NCBI GenBank assembly: GCA_022264855.1
Contig: JABYQU010000011.1
Span: forward strand, 434,001-498,000
DNA length: 64,000 nt
Direction of reading: 5' to 3'
From: Lenzites betulinus
Lineage: Eukaryota; Basidiomycota; Agaricomycetes; Polyporales; Polyporaceae
A model generated the notes under the pieces. It was not told the origin of the DNA and did not search any database. It saw only the letters and a list, made by a program, of their open reading frames with translations. Of this stretch, positions 1-11,642 are shown in pieces. Position 1 is the first letter of the stretch, and every line of letters begins with the position of its first letter. The position numbers were made by a program, and so were the translations under genes.

Positions 1-1145
<1,145 letters not shown>

Positions 1146-2410
1146 GCTGGATTTTCAGAAGCTGTCGAACGTCGATGATAGCGGCGAGCCTGTTCCTCCC
1201 GTCCCTCCTCCCCCTTGTCGCATTTATAGGACCAAGCGATGTCTTGGATGACCAATGGCCTCCTCCTCTGCTATCACCCGGAGCTCAGTGAATCCGCACA
1301 ACGGTCCTGGAGGCGGCCCGCGCGCGCCCCGCTCCACGAACGCGGTCACTCGACAGCCGTGCGCAATCGTGCCGAGACTTCTCGACGGATCGGGCGGGGT
1401 GCGTTCACACAGCGTCCCGGCGGGCGCGCTCGATAGCCTCTCCTTGACCCGGGCGGCGCGCTGGCACGCGGCGCGGATTGGCTGCCTGCGCGTGGGGACG
1501 CACACACAGGTCAGAGTTCGGGGGCGCAGGGCCCCACGGGGCACTTCTCGCGCGGCGAACCTTGTGCTGGTGGGTACGGGATTTGCTCCGTGAGTGAGCG
1601 GCGGAAGGGCGGCGCTGCATCTTTGTTCCTCGGTGGGTGCGGCGGAAATCCCGCTGTGCCTGTGCTGGTGCCGATGGACACGCCTCGGGACGGAGACGCT
1701 TCGAGGCGGCGTGGCGCTGTGCGGAGAGCGTGGGCGAAGGAGGGCAAGTCGAGTAAGCTAGCTCCGGTGCCCACGCGGGACTCCGAACGTGCTCTATACA
1801 GTCGATAATGAATGGGTGTCTCATGAGCGGGACGCCGAGCGATTACGCACCTCGACATGAAATGCGACTGGAAACTGGCGAACACCATGATGATGTTGGG
1901 TGTGGGTCCATTTACCTCAGCATGATGTACCATGAGGATGCCATTGCCGAGTTGTAGAACCGCATAGTGAGCACTGCCACTAATATCCTCTCGATTGACG
2001 ATGATATTCGGGACTACTCCTTAGACATCACAGGAGGCGAATGCTGCGCTATCTGTTGCACACGCGAAAGTGCTTATGAGGTTATGTGGCTTTACACTAG
2101 TGGTGGTATGAGATCAAGCTGTGGCGGGGGTAAGCGCGCGACTCGCCGCCGCCGCTCCTCGGAATGGGGATGAGAGAGGCGCCATGCGCGACTCACACGA
2201 TACGCATAAAGACCGACTGGGCGGCGAGCGAGCGACAGTGGGACATCGGGCGTGAGGACGAGCTCAGCCGCGCGCCCGCCGGCAGCATATATTCCCAGCA
2301 CGACTGAGCGGGGGCCCCGGGCCAAAGGAGTCACAGCCTGCAGCCCGCGCACTGCCCACGCCTCTTCGCTGTTAACCAGTACTCCCTGAGCCAGAGCCAG
2401 ATCGCACGCG
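1146..2410. other. Divergent intergenic region between THI4 and ARO7
   Basis: About 1.26 kb shared upstream region of the two divergent genes. Open frames here have no family resemblance and overlap each other on both strands, so I call no gene. No convincing TATA element or riboswitch core was seen. Confidence 0.6.
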
Positions 2411-3684
2411 ATGGCGAGCGTCCCCCTCCCGGTGCAGAACCTCGTGCTCGGCGGCGACCCGCTCTCGCTCGACCGCATCCGCGCCATCCTCGTCCGCCTC
2501 GAGGACACGATCATCTTCTCGCTCATCGAGCGCGCCCAGTTCGCGCACAACCCGCGCGCGTACCGGAGCGGCGCGTTCCAGGAGCTCAAGGACATCGGCT
2601 TCGACGGCAGCTGGCTCGACTGGTTCCTGAAGGAGACCGAGTCCTTCCACTGTGAGCACCCCGCACCGTGCGGCTGCGTGCCTGCGAGACTGATCGTGCG
2701 CTGCAGCAAAGGCGAGGAGATACACCAGGTGCGCAGCCCCTCCTCCTTATTCCTGGCCTTCACAGCGGCCGACCACCCGCACACAGCCCGGAAGAGTACC
2801 CGTTCACAGACCCAGCCGAGCTCCCGCCGCCGATCCTGCAGCCGTTCCCGCACCCGCCGCTCCTCTACCCAAACAAGGTGAACGTGAACGCCTCCATCCT
2901 CTCCTTCTACGTGCAGGCCATCGTCCCGCGCATCACCCGCCCTGCGACGCTCGCGCTCGCCGCCGCGAAGCGCGCGCAGGGCATCAGCGGCGACGCCGAG
3001 TTCGAGGACGACGGGAACTACGGCAGCGCCGCGTTCGTCGATCTCGAAGTCCTCCAGGCGATCTCCAAGCGCGTGCATTACGGTGCGTCCCGCGTTCTGC
3101 GTATCTGTATCTACCTTTGCGGCCTGCGCGCTCCACCTCCCGGTCCAACGACCCTGCGGTCTGCGCGCGCTCCACCCTACTGCGCCCCGGAGAACGCCAA
3201 CCCCGCGTCCGTGTGCTGATGGCTCGTGGCTTGCACAGGGAAGTTCGTGTCCGAGAGCAAGTTCCGCGACGCGCCGGGCGCGTTCATCCCGCACATCCAG
3301 GCGCGGAACCGCGACGCGCTCGCGGCGCTAATCACGAAGCCCGAGGTCGAGCGCAAGCTGCTGCAGCGGCTGCGGAAGAAGGCGAGCCTCTACGCGCTCG
3401 GCTTCTCGCCCGAGGGCGAGCCGCTCAGCGACGACGGCACGCGCAAGATCGACGTCGACGGCGTCGTCGAGCTGTATGAGCACTACATCATCCCGCTCAC
3501 GAAGGAGGTTGAGGTGCGTTGCGTTTCTGTTTTTTTGAGTCGGGAGGAGTGTGAGGGGGTGTTGGGGGAGGCAGGGCGGTCGCTGACGCTGATGGGCGTA
3601 TAGGTGGATTACCTGCTGGTGCGACTGGACGGGCTGTCGACGGAGGAGGTCGAGGCGCTCGCGGCGAAGGGGAAGACGCAATAG
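2411..3684 (+). CDS. ARO7: Chorismate mutase (fungal AroQ type)
   Basis: Converts chorismate to prephenate, the branch point toward phenylalanine and tyrosine, in the cytosol. Exons are 2411-2651, 2707-2728, 2787-3082, 3239-3513 and 3604-3684. The 22-nt second exon is needed to build the conserved KARRYTSPEEYPF segment. The all-helical fungal signature is present: N-terminal [25 protein letters not shown], with the catalytic Arg in the first helix, YPNKVNVN, then [23 protein letters not shown] and a C-terminal [14 protein letters not shown]. The length, about 300 residues, is near the allosteric eukaryotic enzymes such as yeast Aro7 (256). Trp/Tyr control is known in the family but cannot be read from the sequence. 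It ends about 300 bp before the convergent septin-like gene. Confidence 0.95.
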
Positions 3685-3992
3685 CATCCATACATTCACA
3701 CATCCGGATCCTATGTACCGGGCACAGAGCACACAATGGAACAGAAGCAGTAGAGAGAGGGAGAGATCGCTAGAAAGCCAAGGCGGTATCACGTACGCGA
3801 AAGGTATGCAAGGAACGCAAACTACAAACAGAAGGTAAGTGGTATGTTAAGCACGGTCAGCACGAGGTGCGGGGGGGGGCGATGCATGGGCCAGGGGTCC
3901 GGAGGGGGGAGGTGAGTACCGGAGGTAGTAATGTCAATGTACAAAGGGTGGAAAACACAGATAGACAGAGAGACCACAGGAACCGAATCGAA
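3685..3992. other. Convergent 3' intergenic region
   Basis: Gap between the stop of ARO7 and the predicted last exon of the septin-like gene on the other strand. It should hold both 3' UTRs. A run of nine G lies near 3870. No gene is seen. Confidence 0.5.
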
Positions 3993-6548
3993 TCAGAGCC
4001 CCAGATCTGTGACGGGTGCGGGTGCGGGTGAGAAGCGGCCCATGCGCTGCGACGAAATGAAATGAAATCCGCGCACCTTCCAACAATCGGCGGGCTTCTT
4101 CCTCGCCGATATTCCGCGTCGCGCGCCTGGCGAGCAGCTTCTCAGTCCTGTACTTCTCGTACAGCACCTCCTTCGTCCGTATTTTCAGCATCTGCCAAGC
4201 ACGACCCGCATCAGCAACCGCGTCTCGGAAACCCCGCCCGCACGACGCCTTCCCTCCTCACCTTCATGTGCGTGGACAGCACCGCCGTGCGCAGTGCGGC
4301 GAAGTCGCAGTGTTCGGGCGACAGCACGTCCACCGTCCCCCACCTGAACTTCCGCACGAACACGCCCCTTAGATCCGCCGGCGGGCCCGCCAGGTACGCC
4401 GCAAAGTTGCGCACGGACGCAGGTGTGGACGGGCTGATCGGCGACGTCACGGCCGAGTGCGCGACAGACGGCGCGTGCCCGTCCTCGGACGGCGACATCG
4501 TGTGCACCGACATGCGCTCGTCCCCAGCGCCGTTAATCGCCGCATGCCCGAGCGGGCTCACCGCGTCCACCGCGCTCTTCGGCGCGCGCCGGCGGTGGCC
4601 CGAGTCCGGCGTGATCACCGCGAACGGCAGGTTCGCGCTCAGGTCCGTCTTCGCGACGATGTGCGCCGAGAAGCGCACGCTCGCGACGCTCTCCGTGTCG
4701 TTGATCTCGAGCGCGGGCTCCTCCGCCGTGTCCGTGAGCTCGAACCGCGAGCGCGAGCGCGAGGAGCGCGTCCGCGCGAGGCGCGCCGGGCGCAGCTTGA
4801 TCACCGGGCGCGACTGCCGCTCCGCGGGCTCCTCGCCCTCGTCGTCGCTCGCCTCGCGCCCGTTGTTGCTCCCGTTGCTGTTGTCCTGACCGTGGCCGTT
4901 CGAGGAGGCGGGGCCGTTCCCGGGGCCGGCCGCGCTGGCGTCCCCTGCGGCGCTCTTCGCGCGCTCCTCGGCGACGAGCACGGGCCCGAATACGCCAAAG
5001 TCGAGCTTCGCCGCGAGCAGGTCGCGCCGCACGACCTTCTTGATCGCCGCGAGCTTGGCGTCCGTGAGCGAGTCCGCCTTCGCGATGACGGGGAGCACGT
5101 TCGCGCGCGCGGAAAGGCGGCGGATGACGCGCACGTCGACGGGCGAGAGCGTGAGCCCGGCGGCGGCGTCGTCGTCCGAGTCGTCCGAGTCCGACTCGTC
5201 GGACATCGAGGAGAGGTCTGGCGGCTTGTACGAGATCGTCGTCTCGGAGCGGACTTTGGACGGGTAGGAGGACTGGGCGCGCCGCGCGGCCTCGGTGGTC
5301 ACCGAGGAGGGGTCAATCATGTAGATGCATCTGTTCGTCGTGAGCGGGGGATATTGGGGAGGGTCAAGGGAGGCATGGACACTCACAAATGAATGTGTTG
5401 GTCTCCTTTGCTCTGACGGACGACCTTTGATTCCTATATCTGGCGTCAGCGTCGTGCCACTTCGTCGCTCACACGACAGGGAAGCACAGCTCGGTGCGTG
5501 TTGCTAAAGTGAAAGTGACATGGGAAGAGGGGTATTTGCGTAGCCAGGGCTGAGAGGGACCCGGAAGGAGTGCGCCAGCGCGCAGCACCAAGCCGGATCA
5601 CACTCCCGTTATATTCGGATGCAAGTGCCCTGCCCAACCCGAAACCCAGCGCACCAAACCGAACAAACAGACTCACCTCGTTCAACGTATCGGAGAACTG
5701 CGAGTCGAGGTACTTCACGATCGACGACACCTGGCGCTCCATCCTGAGCTCGTGGCCCTCCCGGAAGTCGAGCCCGGGCGTGTCGATGACGGAGAACAGC
5801 AGCCGGTCGTACCTGCTCTCGCAGATCTCGACGCACGCCGTCTGGATCTCCTCCGTGCGCTTCGGCGGCCCGCGCAGAAAGCGCGCCATCGCCGCCTTCT
5901 GGTCCGCCGTCGCCGTCGGCGACAGGTCCGCCGTCTCCAGCAGCAGCCGCAGGAGCGACGTCTTGCCCGTGCCCTGCGCGCCAGCGACCTGCAGCAGCGC
6001 AGCGTCCCCGCCATCCCCACAATACCATCCCCGCCATACGCACCGTCCACACAACATCCCCACCACAGCAGCACAACACAAACACAATCACGCACGCCGT
6101 CAGCATCTCGCCGCAGCACGCCCAGAACCACAGCACGCACCATAATATTAAACGTCGTCGGGTTCTTCGCGCGCCGCTGGCTGGGACGCACGCGCCCCTG
6201 CCCCGTCAACGAGCCCTTCCGTGTCTCAAACGCCGACGGCGGGTGCGACATGTACAGCGCCGAGATCCCGCCCGGGGCGGCGGCGGCGGCGCCCCACGGC
6301 TTGTGGAACGCGACGACGCCGCCCGTGTCCGCGGACGTGAACGACGTCTTCGCCGCGCCGCGCCGCGGGGCGTGGGGGTCGGCGGGGGCGTGCGCGTCGG
6401 CGGGGAGCTGCGAGAGGTCGACGAGGTTGCTCGGCCAGGGGATGCCCTGCGCGGAGAGCTCGGGGAGCGAGGGCGAGGTGCGGATGAACGGGGGCCCGCC
6501 GCCGTTCTCGGCGGCCTTCTTCTGCGGCTTGCGGCGGAAGCTGAACAT
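3993..6548 (-). CDS. Septin-like GTPase 1
   Basis: Six exons: 6548-6141, 5988-5677, 5433-5387, 5330-4262, 4191-4077 and 4006-3993, giving about 654 residues ending DLGL. Septin hallmarks are seen in order: P-loop GAQGTGKT, switch II IDTPGLDF, the strand LCIYMIDP, G4 box NVLPVIAKADSL, and the septin unique element DVLSPEHCDF, followed by THMK and YEKYRTEK. It differs from ordinary septins by a 130-residue low-complexity N-terminus, an acidic Ser/Asp insert after MIDP, and a roughly 130-residue insert within the G domain. The canonical septin P-loop GESGLGKST is not kept. Septins form cortical filaments at septa and buds; whether this divergent form polymerises is not known. The tail exon is inferred from splice consensus alone. 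Confidence 0.82.
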
Positions 6549-6557
6549 CCTTTAGGT

Positions 6558-6632
6558 TATGGGTGGGTGGTGCGGGTGGTGTTGTGGTGGTATGGTGTGG
6601 TGGTGTGGTGGCAATGGGTGGTGTGTGTTCTG
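6558..6632 (-). repeat. CAC/CCA-rich leader tract
   Basis: Directly upstream of the septin-like 1 start the transcribed strand is an imperfect run of CAC/CCACC units. It is probably in the 5' UTR or core promoter; its function is unknown. Confidence 0.5.
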
Positions 6633-7763
6633 GCTGGGTGACGGCGAGGGATGAGAAAATCAAGACACTGGCAACTGGCAACTGCGACGGGCGAGAAGAG
6701 GAGAGGAGAGAGTCAGAGGAAACGAGCGGCGGGGGTACGGGACGGCCAGCGCAGGCGCCGCGAAATAGAGCAGACAAACGGACGCGGACAAAGGCGAGCT
6801 CGCTGCGGGCAGCCTTGCTTTGCTTTGTGGAGGGTGGACGGTCCTGGGAGAAGCGAGTCGGGCGGCGGGCGATTCCTGGCGACGCGCTCCGGACCCTTTG
6901 TCCAAATCAGGCCCGTCCCTTGCTACAGCTTGCTACGCGAGAAACTAGAATCGCGATGCCCAGTGTTCTTGCTCTGGTCTGGTAATTCAAAGCCCTTTTG
7001 TGCACGTTCAAACAAGATATCAAACAAGACGTCAGACGGGCGCGCGGGGTGCAAGATGTTAGATAGGCAGGCAGGCAGCACTGGTACGCGCAGACGGGCG
7101 GGTAGCTACTAGCTATGGTACAGTTCCAATGCACATCGGAGCGCGAGCGTATCGGACGCGGCGGGCATCCTAAAACCCAAAACGGAGCCAGCGAGGGGGG
7201 TGCGGTGTGGGGGGGAGTGGCTGGCTCATGGCTCGTAGTAGAGCGGAAATGAAAGAGAAAAGGAAAGGAGAGGGAAAGTGTGAGGAGAATGGGAATGGGG
7301 AATGTGGGTGCGACAATGGATAATGGACAGGCAAGGGCAATAGGAGTGGCAGGGCGCGAAGAGGGAACGAGGGGCGGCGGGATCGTACCGGGGGCAGGGC
7401 GCACTAGATAGACTAGGGGAGCAGACACGACGCGACACGACACGACACGACAGGACAAACAGACAGACAGACAGACAAGCAGACGCGGAGAGATGGGAGA
7501 GGAGAGATGGGAGATGGGAGATGGGAGGTAGCGAGCGAGGGTGAGGGTGCACTACCGTTTTCTACTGACGAACCGACTCGAGTCCCAATCGTGGTGTACA
7601 ATGTTCGGCAGAGTATGGACGTAGAGGAGGGGAAGCAGTGTCTCTCGCGGGGTAAAAAGGGACAAGGGGCAAGGAGACACGGATGAATGTATGGTGATGG
7701 GGGTGAGTGGGGAGGTGGGGAGGTGGGGAGGGGGAGGTAACACAAGCGAGTGAAAGCAGCGCA
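6633..7763. other. Intergenic region between the double zinc-cluster regulator and septin-like 1
   Basis: About 1.1 kb with no recognisable gene. Open frames are purine/pyrimidine-skewed and look non-coding. It holds the microsatellites listed separately and presumably the promoter of septin-like 1 and the 3' UTR of the upstream regulator. Confidence 0.5.
7425..7530. repeat. Compound microsatellite
   Basis: Three adjacent simple repeats: CGACA-type pentamers near 7426-7454, a CAGA tetramer run near 7459-7478 and GAGATGG units near 7490-7528. They lie between two genes of the septin/zinc-cluster block. Confidence 0.8.
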
Positions 7764-9090
7764 CTACGGGCCGCTAAGCACCGCAATCGACGGCGCGCTC
7801 AGCTCCGGCGCAAGGCGCATTTTCTTCGCAGGCTGCGGCGCCATATCCGCGTCGAGCTCGCTGAACCGCCGCCCGCTCCCAATCTCCCCCGCGACGAGCG
7901 TGACAGGCGCGCTCGAGCTCGCGGGCGACGAGCGCGACGACACGCTCGCCGACGCGTCCGGCGGCGTGCCCGAGATGCTCTTCGAGCGCACCTTGTGCGC
8001 CTGCGCCGCGGGGTCGTTCACGTAGTTGCACCGCAGCGAGCGCCGCGAGCAGCTCCCGCACGTGGGGTGCGCGCCGTCGCACCGCGTCTTGCGTGCTGCG
8101 GGTAGGAAAGCGCACGAAGGCGGAGACGGAGATCAGTTTAGCGTTCAAAGTGCTGTGCGCGCGCGCGGGAAGATCACGGAGATGGAGAGGGACGGACGTA
8201 CCGCGGCAGAAGTTGCACGCGACGATCTTGGAGCCGCCGCCGCCGCGCCCGCTGCGGCTGGGTGCGACGGACGCCGGACGGCGGCGCGACGCGGGCTCTT
8301 GCTCCTTGTTGGTGCCGCCGTACGCGGCGGCGGAGGGCGGGGCGGGGCCGTCGTCGAGCGGGCCGGGCGGCGCGGAGAGCGTCGCGATGGGGGGCAGCTC
8401 GGTGTTGAGCGACGGGCGGCGGCTGCCGGGGGGCACGGCGAGGGTGATCGGGGGGAGGACGGCGGAGGGCTCGTGCTGCTGCTGGCGCGGGTCGACGGCG
8501 GCGCTGAGCGGGGGCAGGGGCTCGGCGAGAAGCATGCTGACGTTGGAGCTGCGCCGGGAGTGCGGCGCGGAGCTCGGGGGCAGCTCCGGCGACTGCGACG
8601 GCGCCTGCGGCTCGCTCGACTCCACGCTCTCGCCCTCGTCGCTCTCGCTCCCGACCCCGTACGCCCGCCGCTTCCCGCCCCCGCCGCCGCCCCCCACCGC
8701 GCGCCGCTTGTTGGACGCCGTGTAGTCGCACGCGTTCGACCGCTTCGAGCACTGCGTGCACGCTGGCCGCCCGCCGTCGCACTTCAGCTTCCGCGCTGCG
8801 AGAAGAAGCAGGGAAGAAGGGCGTGTGAGAACGGCCGAGGTCCGCGATGAGAACGCCGCAGCGGAACAGGGCACTCACATCTGCAGAAGTTGCACGCAAC
8901 CGTGATCTTTTTCGCGCGCTGCCGCTGCGATCCTGTGGGAGCGGGCGAAGAACCGTCAGCAAGCGGTCCGACCCAGCGCGCGGTCACGCGCACGCCCCGC
9001 CGCGCAAGAGCCCGCGCAAAGAAAAGAAGAGCAGAGTGAACGGGACTAACTCGCAGACGTCGTCGCCGTCTTCTCCGGGAGCTCGTGCAT
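7764..9090 (-). CDS. Transcription factor with two Zn2Cys6 clusters
   Basis: Exons 9090-9051, 8932-8879, 8795-8202 and 8095-7764 give about 339 residues if translation starts at the ATG at 9090. Two complete zinc binuclear clusters are seen, each split by an intron just after CNFC-R. The first has CNFC, then C after RSRKLK, DGGRPA-C, TQ-C and SKRSNA-C. The second, about 200 residues later, has CNFC, RARKTR-C, DGAHPT-C, GS-C and SRRSLR-C. The spacing is canonical in both. The linker is Gly/Ser/Pro-rich and the C-terminus is Ser-rich with a basic PAKKMRL patch. No middle homology region is visible. The splice donor GTTAGT at 9050 lies inside the open frame of septin-like 2, so this may instead be the C-terminal half of a fused protein. 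Confidence 0.75.
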
Positions 9091-10988
9091 CGTCACGATC
9101 GGCGCGGACGGCAGCTCCCCGGTCCCATTCAGCGCCACCGCAGCGCGCGGCGCGGGCAGCGGAGCGTGCCCGCTCGGGGTCTGGTTCTGGTTCGCATGCG
9201 AAGGCGCGGTGTCTATCGCGAGAATAGGCCGAGACCCCCTTATAGGCGGGAGGCGAGCGACTGGCGCCGCCGGCGGCGCGGCGCGGACGGGCGCGGGGGG
9301 CGGCGGAGGCTGCACCTCCGCCTTGAACTTCTCGAACAGGTACTCCCGCGTGTACTTTTGCAGTGTCTGTGGGACCGCCGTGAGCTTCCTGCACACACGG
9401 ACGGAGAAAGGACACGGGAGCGGAACGGGCGTACCTCCATGTGGTGGAAGATGGCCCCGCGCAGGTGCAGGAACTCGCAGTGGTTCCCGTCCAGCACGTC
9501 GAGCGCGCCCCACCGATACGTGCGCAGATACCTGCCCGGGACGACCTTCGGGCCCGGGCGCGCCTTGGGCGCGAGGTGCTTCGTGGGCGCATACTGGTGC
9601 ATCAGCGCGTTGCGCGACAGCGGCTCGTGCGCGATGCCGTCGCTATGCGAGTACTGGTCGGGCGAGATGAGCGAGAACGGCAAACGCAGCAGGTTCTGCG
9701 CGAGCGGCGGGGACGTCGCGCCGTTGAGGTGCTTCATGTAGCCCGCCTCGGCCTTGTGCCCCTTGGCCTCGATCTGCTCGTAGAGCGGGATGTCGAGGTC
9801 GAAGATGCCGAAGCCGATGCCCGCCTCGGCGAGGTCCCGCCGGATCGCCATCTTGACCGTGATGAGGCGCTCCGTCGTGAGCGAGTCCGCGCACGCGACG
9901 ACGGGCAGCACGTTCACGCGCGCGGAGAGGCGGCGGATCGCGGCAATGTCCGCCGCGGGCAGGATGGGGCGGCAGAGCACCGGGTTGCTCGTCACGGGCG
10001 GGTCGAGGATGACGGGCTCGGACTCGTGCGTGGACAGGCTGTTCGTGCGTGCGCGGGGCACGAGCGGCGCGGGCGGCGCAGGCACGGAGGGCGGCACAAT
10101 GTGGTTGGGGTCGAGGAAGTACACGCATCTGTGGGGGAGAAGGCGCGTTAGCGTTAGCGCGCAGTCCCGCGGCGGGCATGCAGACAGACGACGGAGAGAG
10201 CCCGCGTGCGCGACAGCTGCCAGGGACGCAGGGACGCCCGCAGCCGGATAGGCTGCGCGGCGTCCGCGATCGCATGCACGCTCGGAGGTGCACTGATGTG
10301 AAACGCGGCGGAGAAAGCGGATGCAACGTGCGGCGAAGTTTGGGGTCCGTCTCGCGTGCGGATCAGGGATTGCGCCGCCGCGGACGCGCGAGATCACTCG
10401 TCACGCCCGCCGTCGCCGCCGTCGCGCGCCCGGGGGTGAAACGACGGCGGTCGTGCGCGCGCTCGGGCTCGGGCTCGCGGACGGGGTCGCGTAGGGGGAG
10501 GGTACAAGGGACACAAAGGAAAGGGGGACGCACAGGTGCACATGGTGGTCGCCGTGATAGGCCTTGCGTTCCTGAGGAAGCGGAGCATCAGCGCTTGCGG
10601 CGGCGGGCGCCTAGGGGGAGAGGGCACTACTCACGTCGTCCAGGCTCTCTGCGAGGCGCGACTCGACGTGGAGGAGGATGTCCTGGAGGGCGCGCTCGGA
10701 CGCGTCCTTGTCGTCAAAGTCGAGCGAGGGGGTGTCGATGAGGGTGAGGGTGAGCGGGTGCTCGTCGTCGAGCTCGGGCGGCGCCAGGTCAATGTCGATG
10801 GACACGGTCCGGACGTGCGAGGTGTGGCCGCTGGAGCCCTGGACGAACTTGGCGATGGAGGCGAGCTGGTCGCGGGAGACGGAGGAGGCGACGTCGCTGG
10901 TGTCGAGGAGGAGGCGGAGGAAGGAGGTCTTGCCGGTGCGGCGGCCAGCGACCATGAGGGTGTATCCGACGGGGTCGGTGTCGGCCAT
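9046..10988 (-). CDS. Septin-like GTPase 2, degenerate nucleotide site
   Basis: Exons 10988-10635, 10571-10534, 10128-9435 and 9384-9046 give about 474 residues with a stop at 9046. The order matches septin-like 1: VAGRRTGKTS, LIDTPSLDF, LCVYFLDPN, NVLPVVACADSL, RWGALDVLDGNHCEF and YTREYLFEKFKAE. The GTPase motifs are damaged: the P-loop is one residue short (G-RRT-GKT), switch II has Ser for Gly, and the G4 box is ACAD instead of AKAD. GTP binding may be lost, so a structural role is likelier than hydrolysis; this is inference. The proline-rich tail runs into the splice donor used by the double zinc-cluster regulator. An upstream in-frame extension exists, but 10988 fits the homologous start of the domain best. 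Confidence 0.78.
9234..9246 (-). promoter_or_regulatory. Possible TATA box inside the septin-like 2 tail
   Basis: On the minus strand CCTATAAGGGG lies about 150 bp before the ATG at 9090. It would fit an independent promoter for the double zinc-cluster regulator, the alternative to a fused protein. It is a single motif match within coding sequence. Confidence 0.3.
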
Positions 10989-11642
10989 GGGGTGCTCTGG
11001 ACGGGAGCGGCTCGGGCAGCGGTGGTGGAGGGCGCGGGTCAGGTCGCGGTCGCGGGGCGGGCGGGCATGGACGGGGTCAGCGCGAGCACGGCGATGGTCG
11101 ACGGGGTCCATGGAGGAGGAGGGGAAGGAGGACGGAGGGATATGGAGCGGATGTGCGGGGGTGGGGGCGTTCTTCTGGTCGAGACCATCACTGAGGTTCC
11201 GGCGCCGACATAGCCGCTCGTCAGGCTCAGCGATCCGAACCGCGTCCACCGGTCCCCGCTTCCCGCGTCCGTCCTATCAACCGGGCCCGCTTCCGAGGGG
11301 CGAGTTCATTGTCGGCCGCGGCGACCAGCGTCGCTGCTAGAGCGTGCTGCAGCACCGTCACTGGTGCTGCTAGAACTGTGGGATTACCTCGATTACTCTA
11401 CGCTACACGGCGGTGCACTACGCTACTACTAGTTCAGTCTCTATGCTAGCCGTGTCCAACTGTCACCCCCGGCAACCGCACCAGCTGGGAACCGCGCACG
11501 CCCCTCCCCGGCCCAGACAGCGGCTGAGAAGCAGGGTGCGCTCCGAGAGTTCGTCCCCGCGTTCGAGTGTCCACCCGCCGCGGCCCTTCCCGCGCGTGCT
11601 GCGTGCTGCGTGCGTGCGTGCGTGCGTGCCCCGCGCGCCCTG
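10989..11642. other. Intergenic region between regulator 2 and septin-like 2
   Basis: About 650 bp between the stop of the single-cluster Zn2Cys6 gene and the start of septin-like 2, both minus strand. An open frame continues upstream of the septin-like start to about 11249 but is Arg/Pro-rich and unlike septins. No other feature is seen. Confidence 0.45.

Noticed and set aside
1146..2000. TPP riboswitch upstream of THI4
   Set aside because: No CUGAGA core or matching second helix found on the minus strand.
4062..5392. Long open frames on the plus strand (275 and 311 codons)
   Set aside because: They are Arg-rich shadows opposite the septin-like 1 exons, caused by high GC third positions on the real strand.
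8784..8993. Start of the double zinc-cluster gene at 8993
   Set aside because: The codon is GTG and no ATG lies between it and the cluster. The splice from 9051 gives a normal start at 9090.
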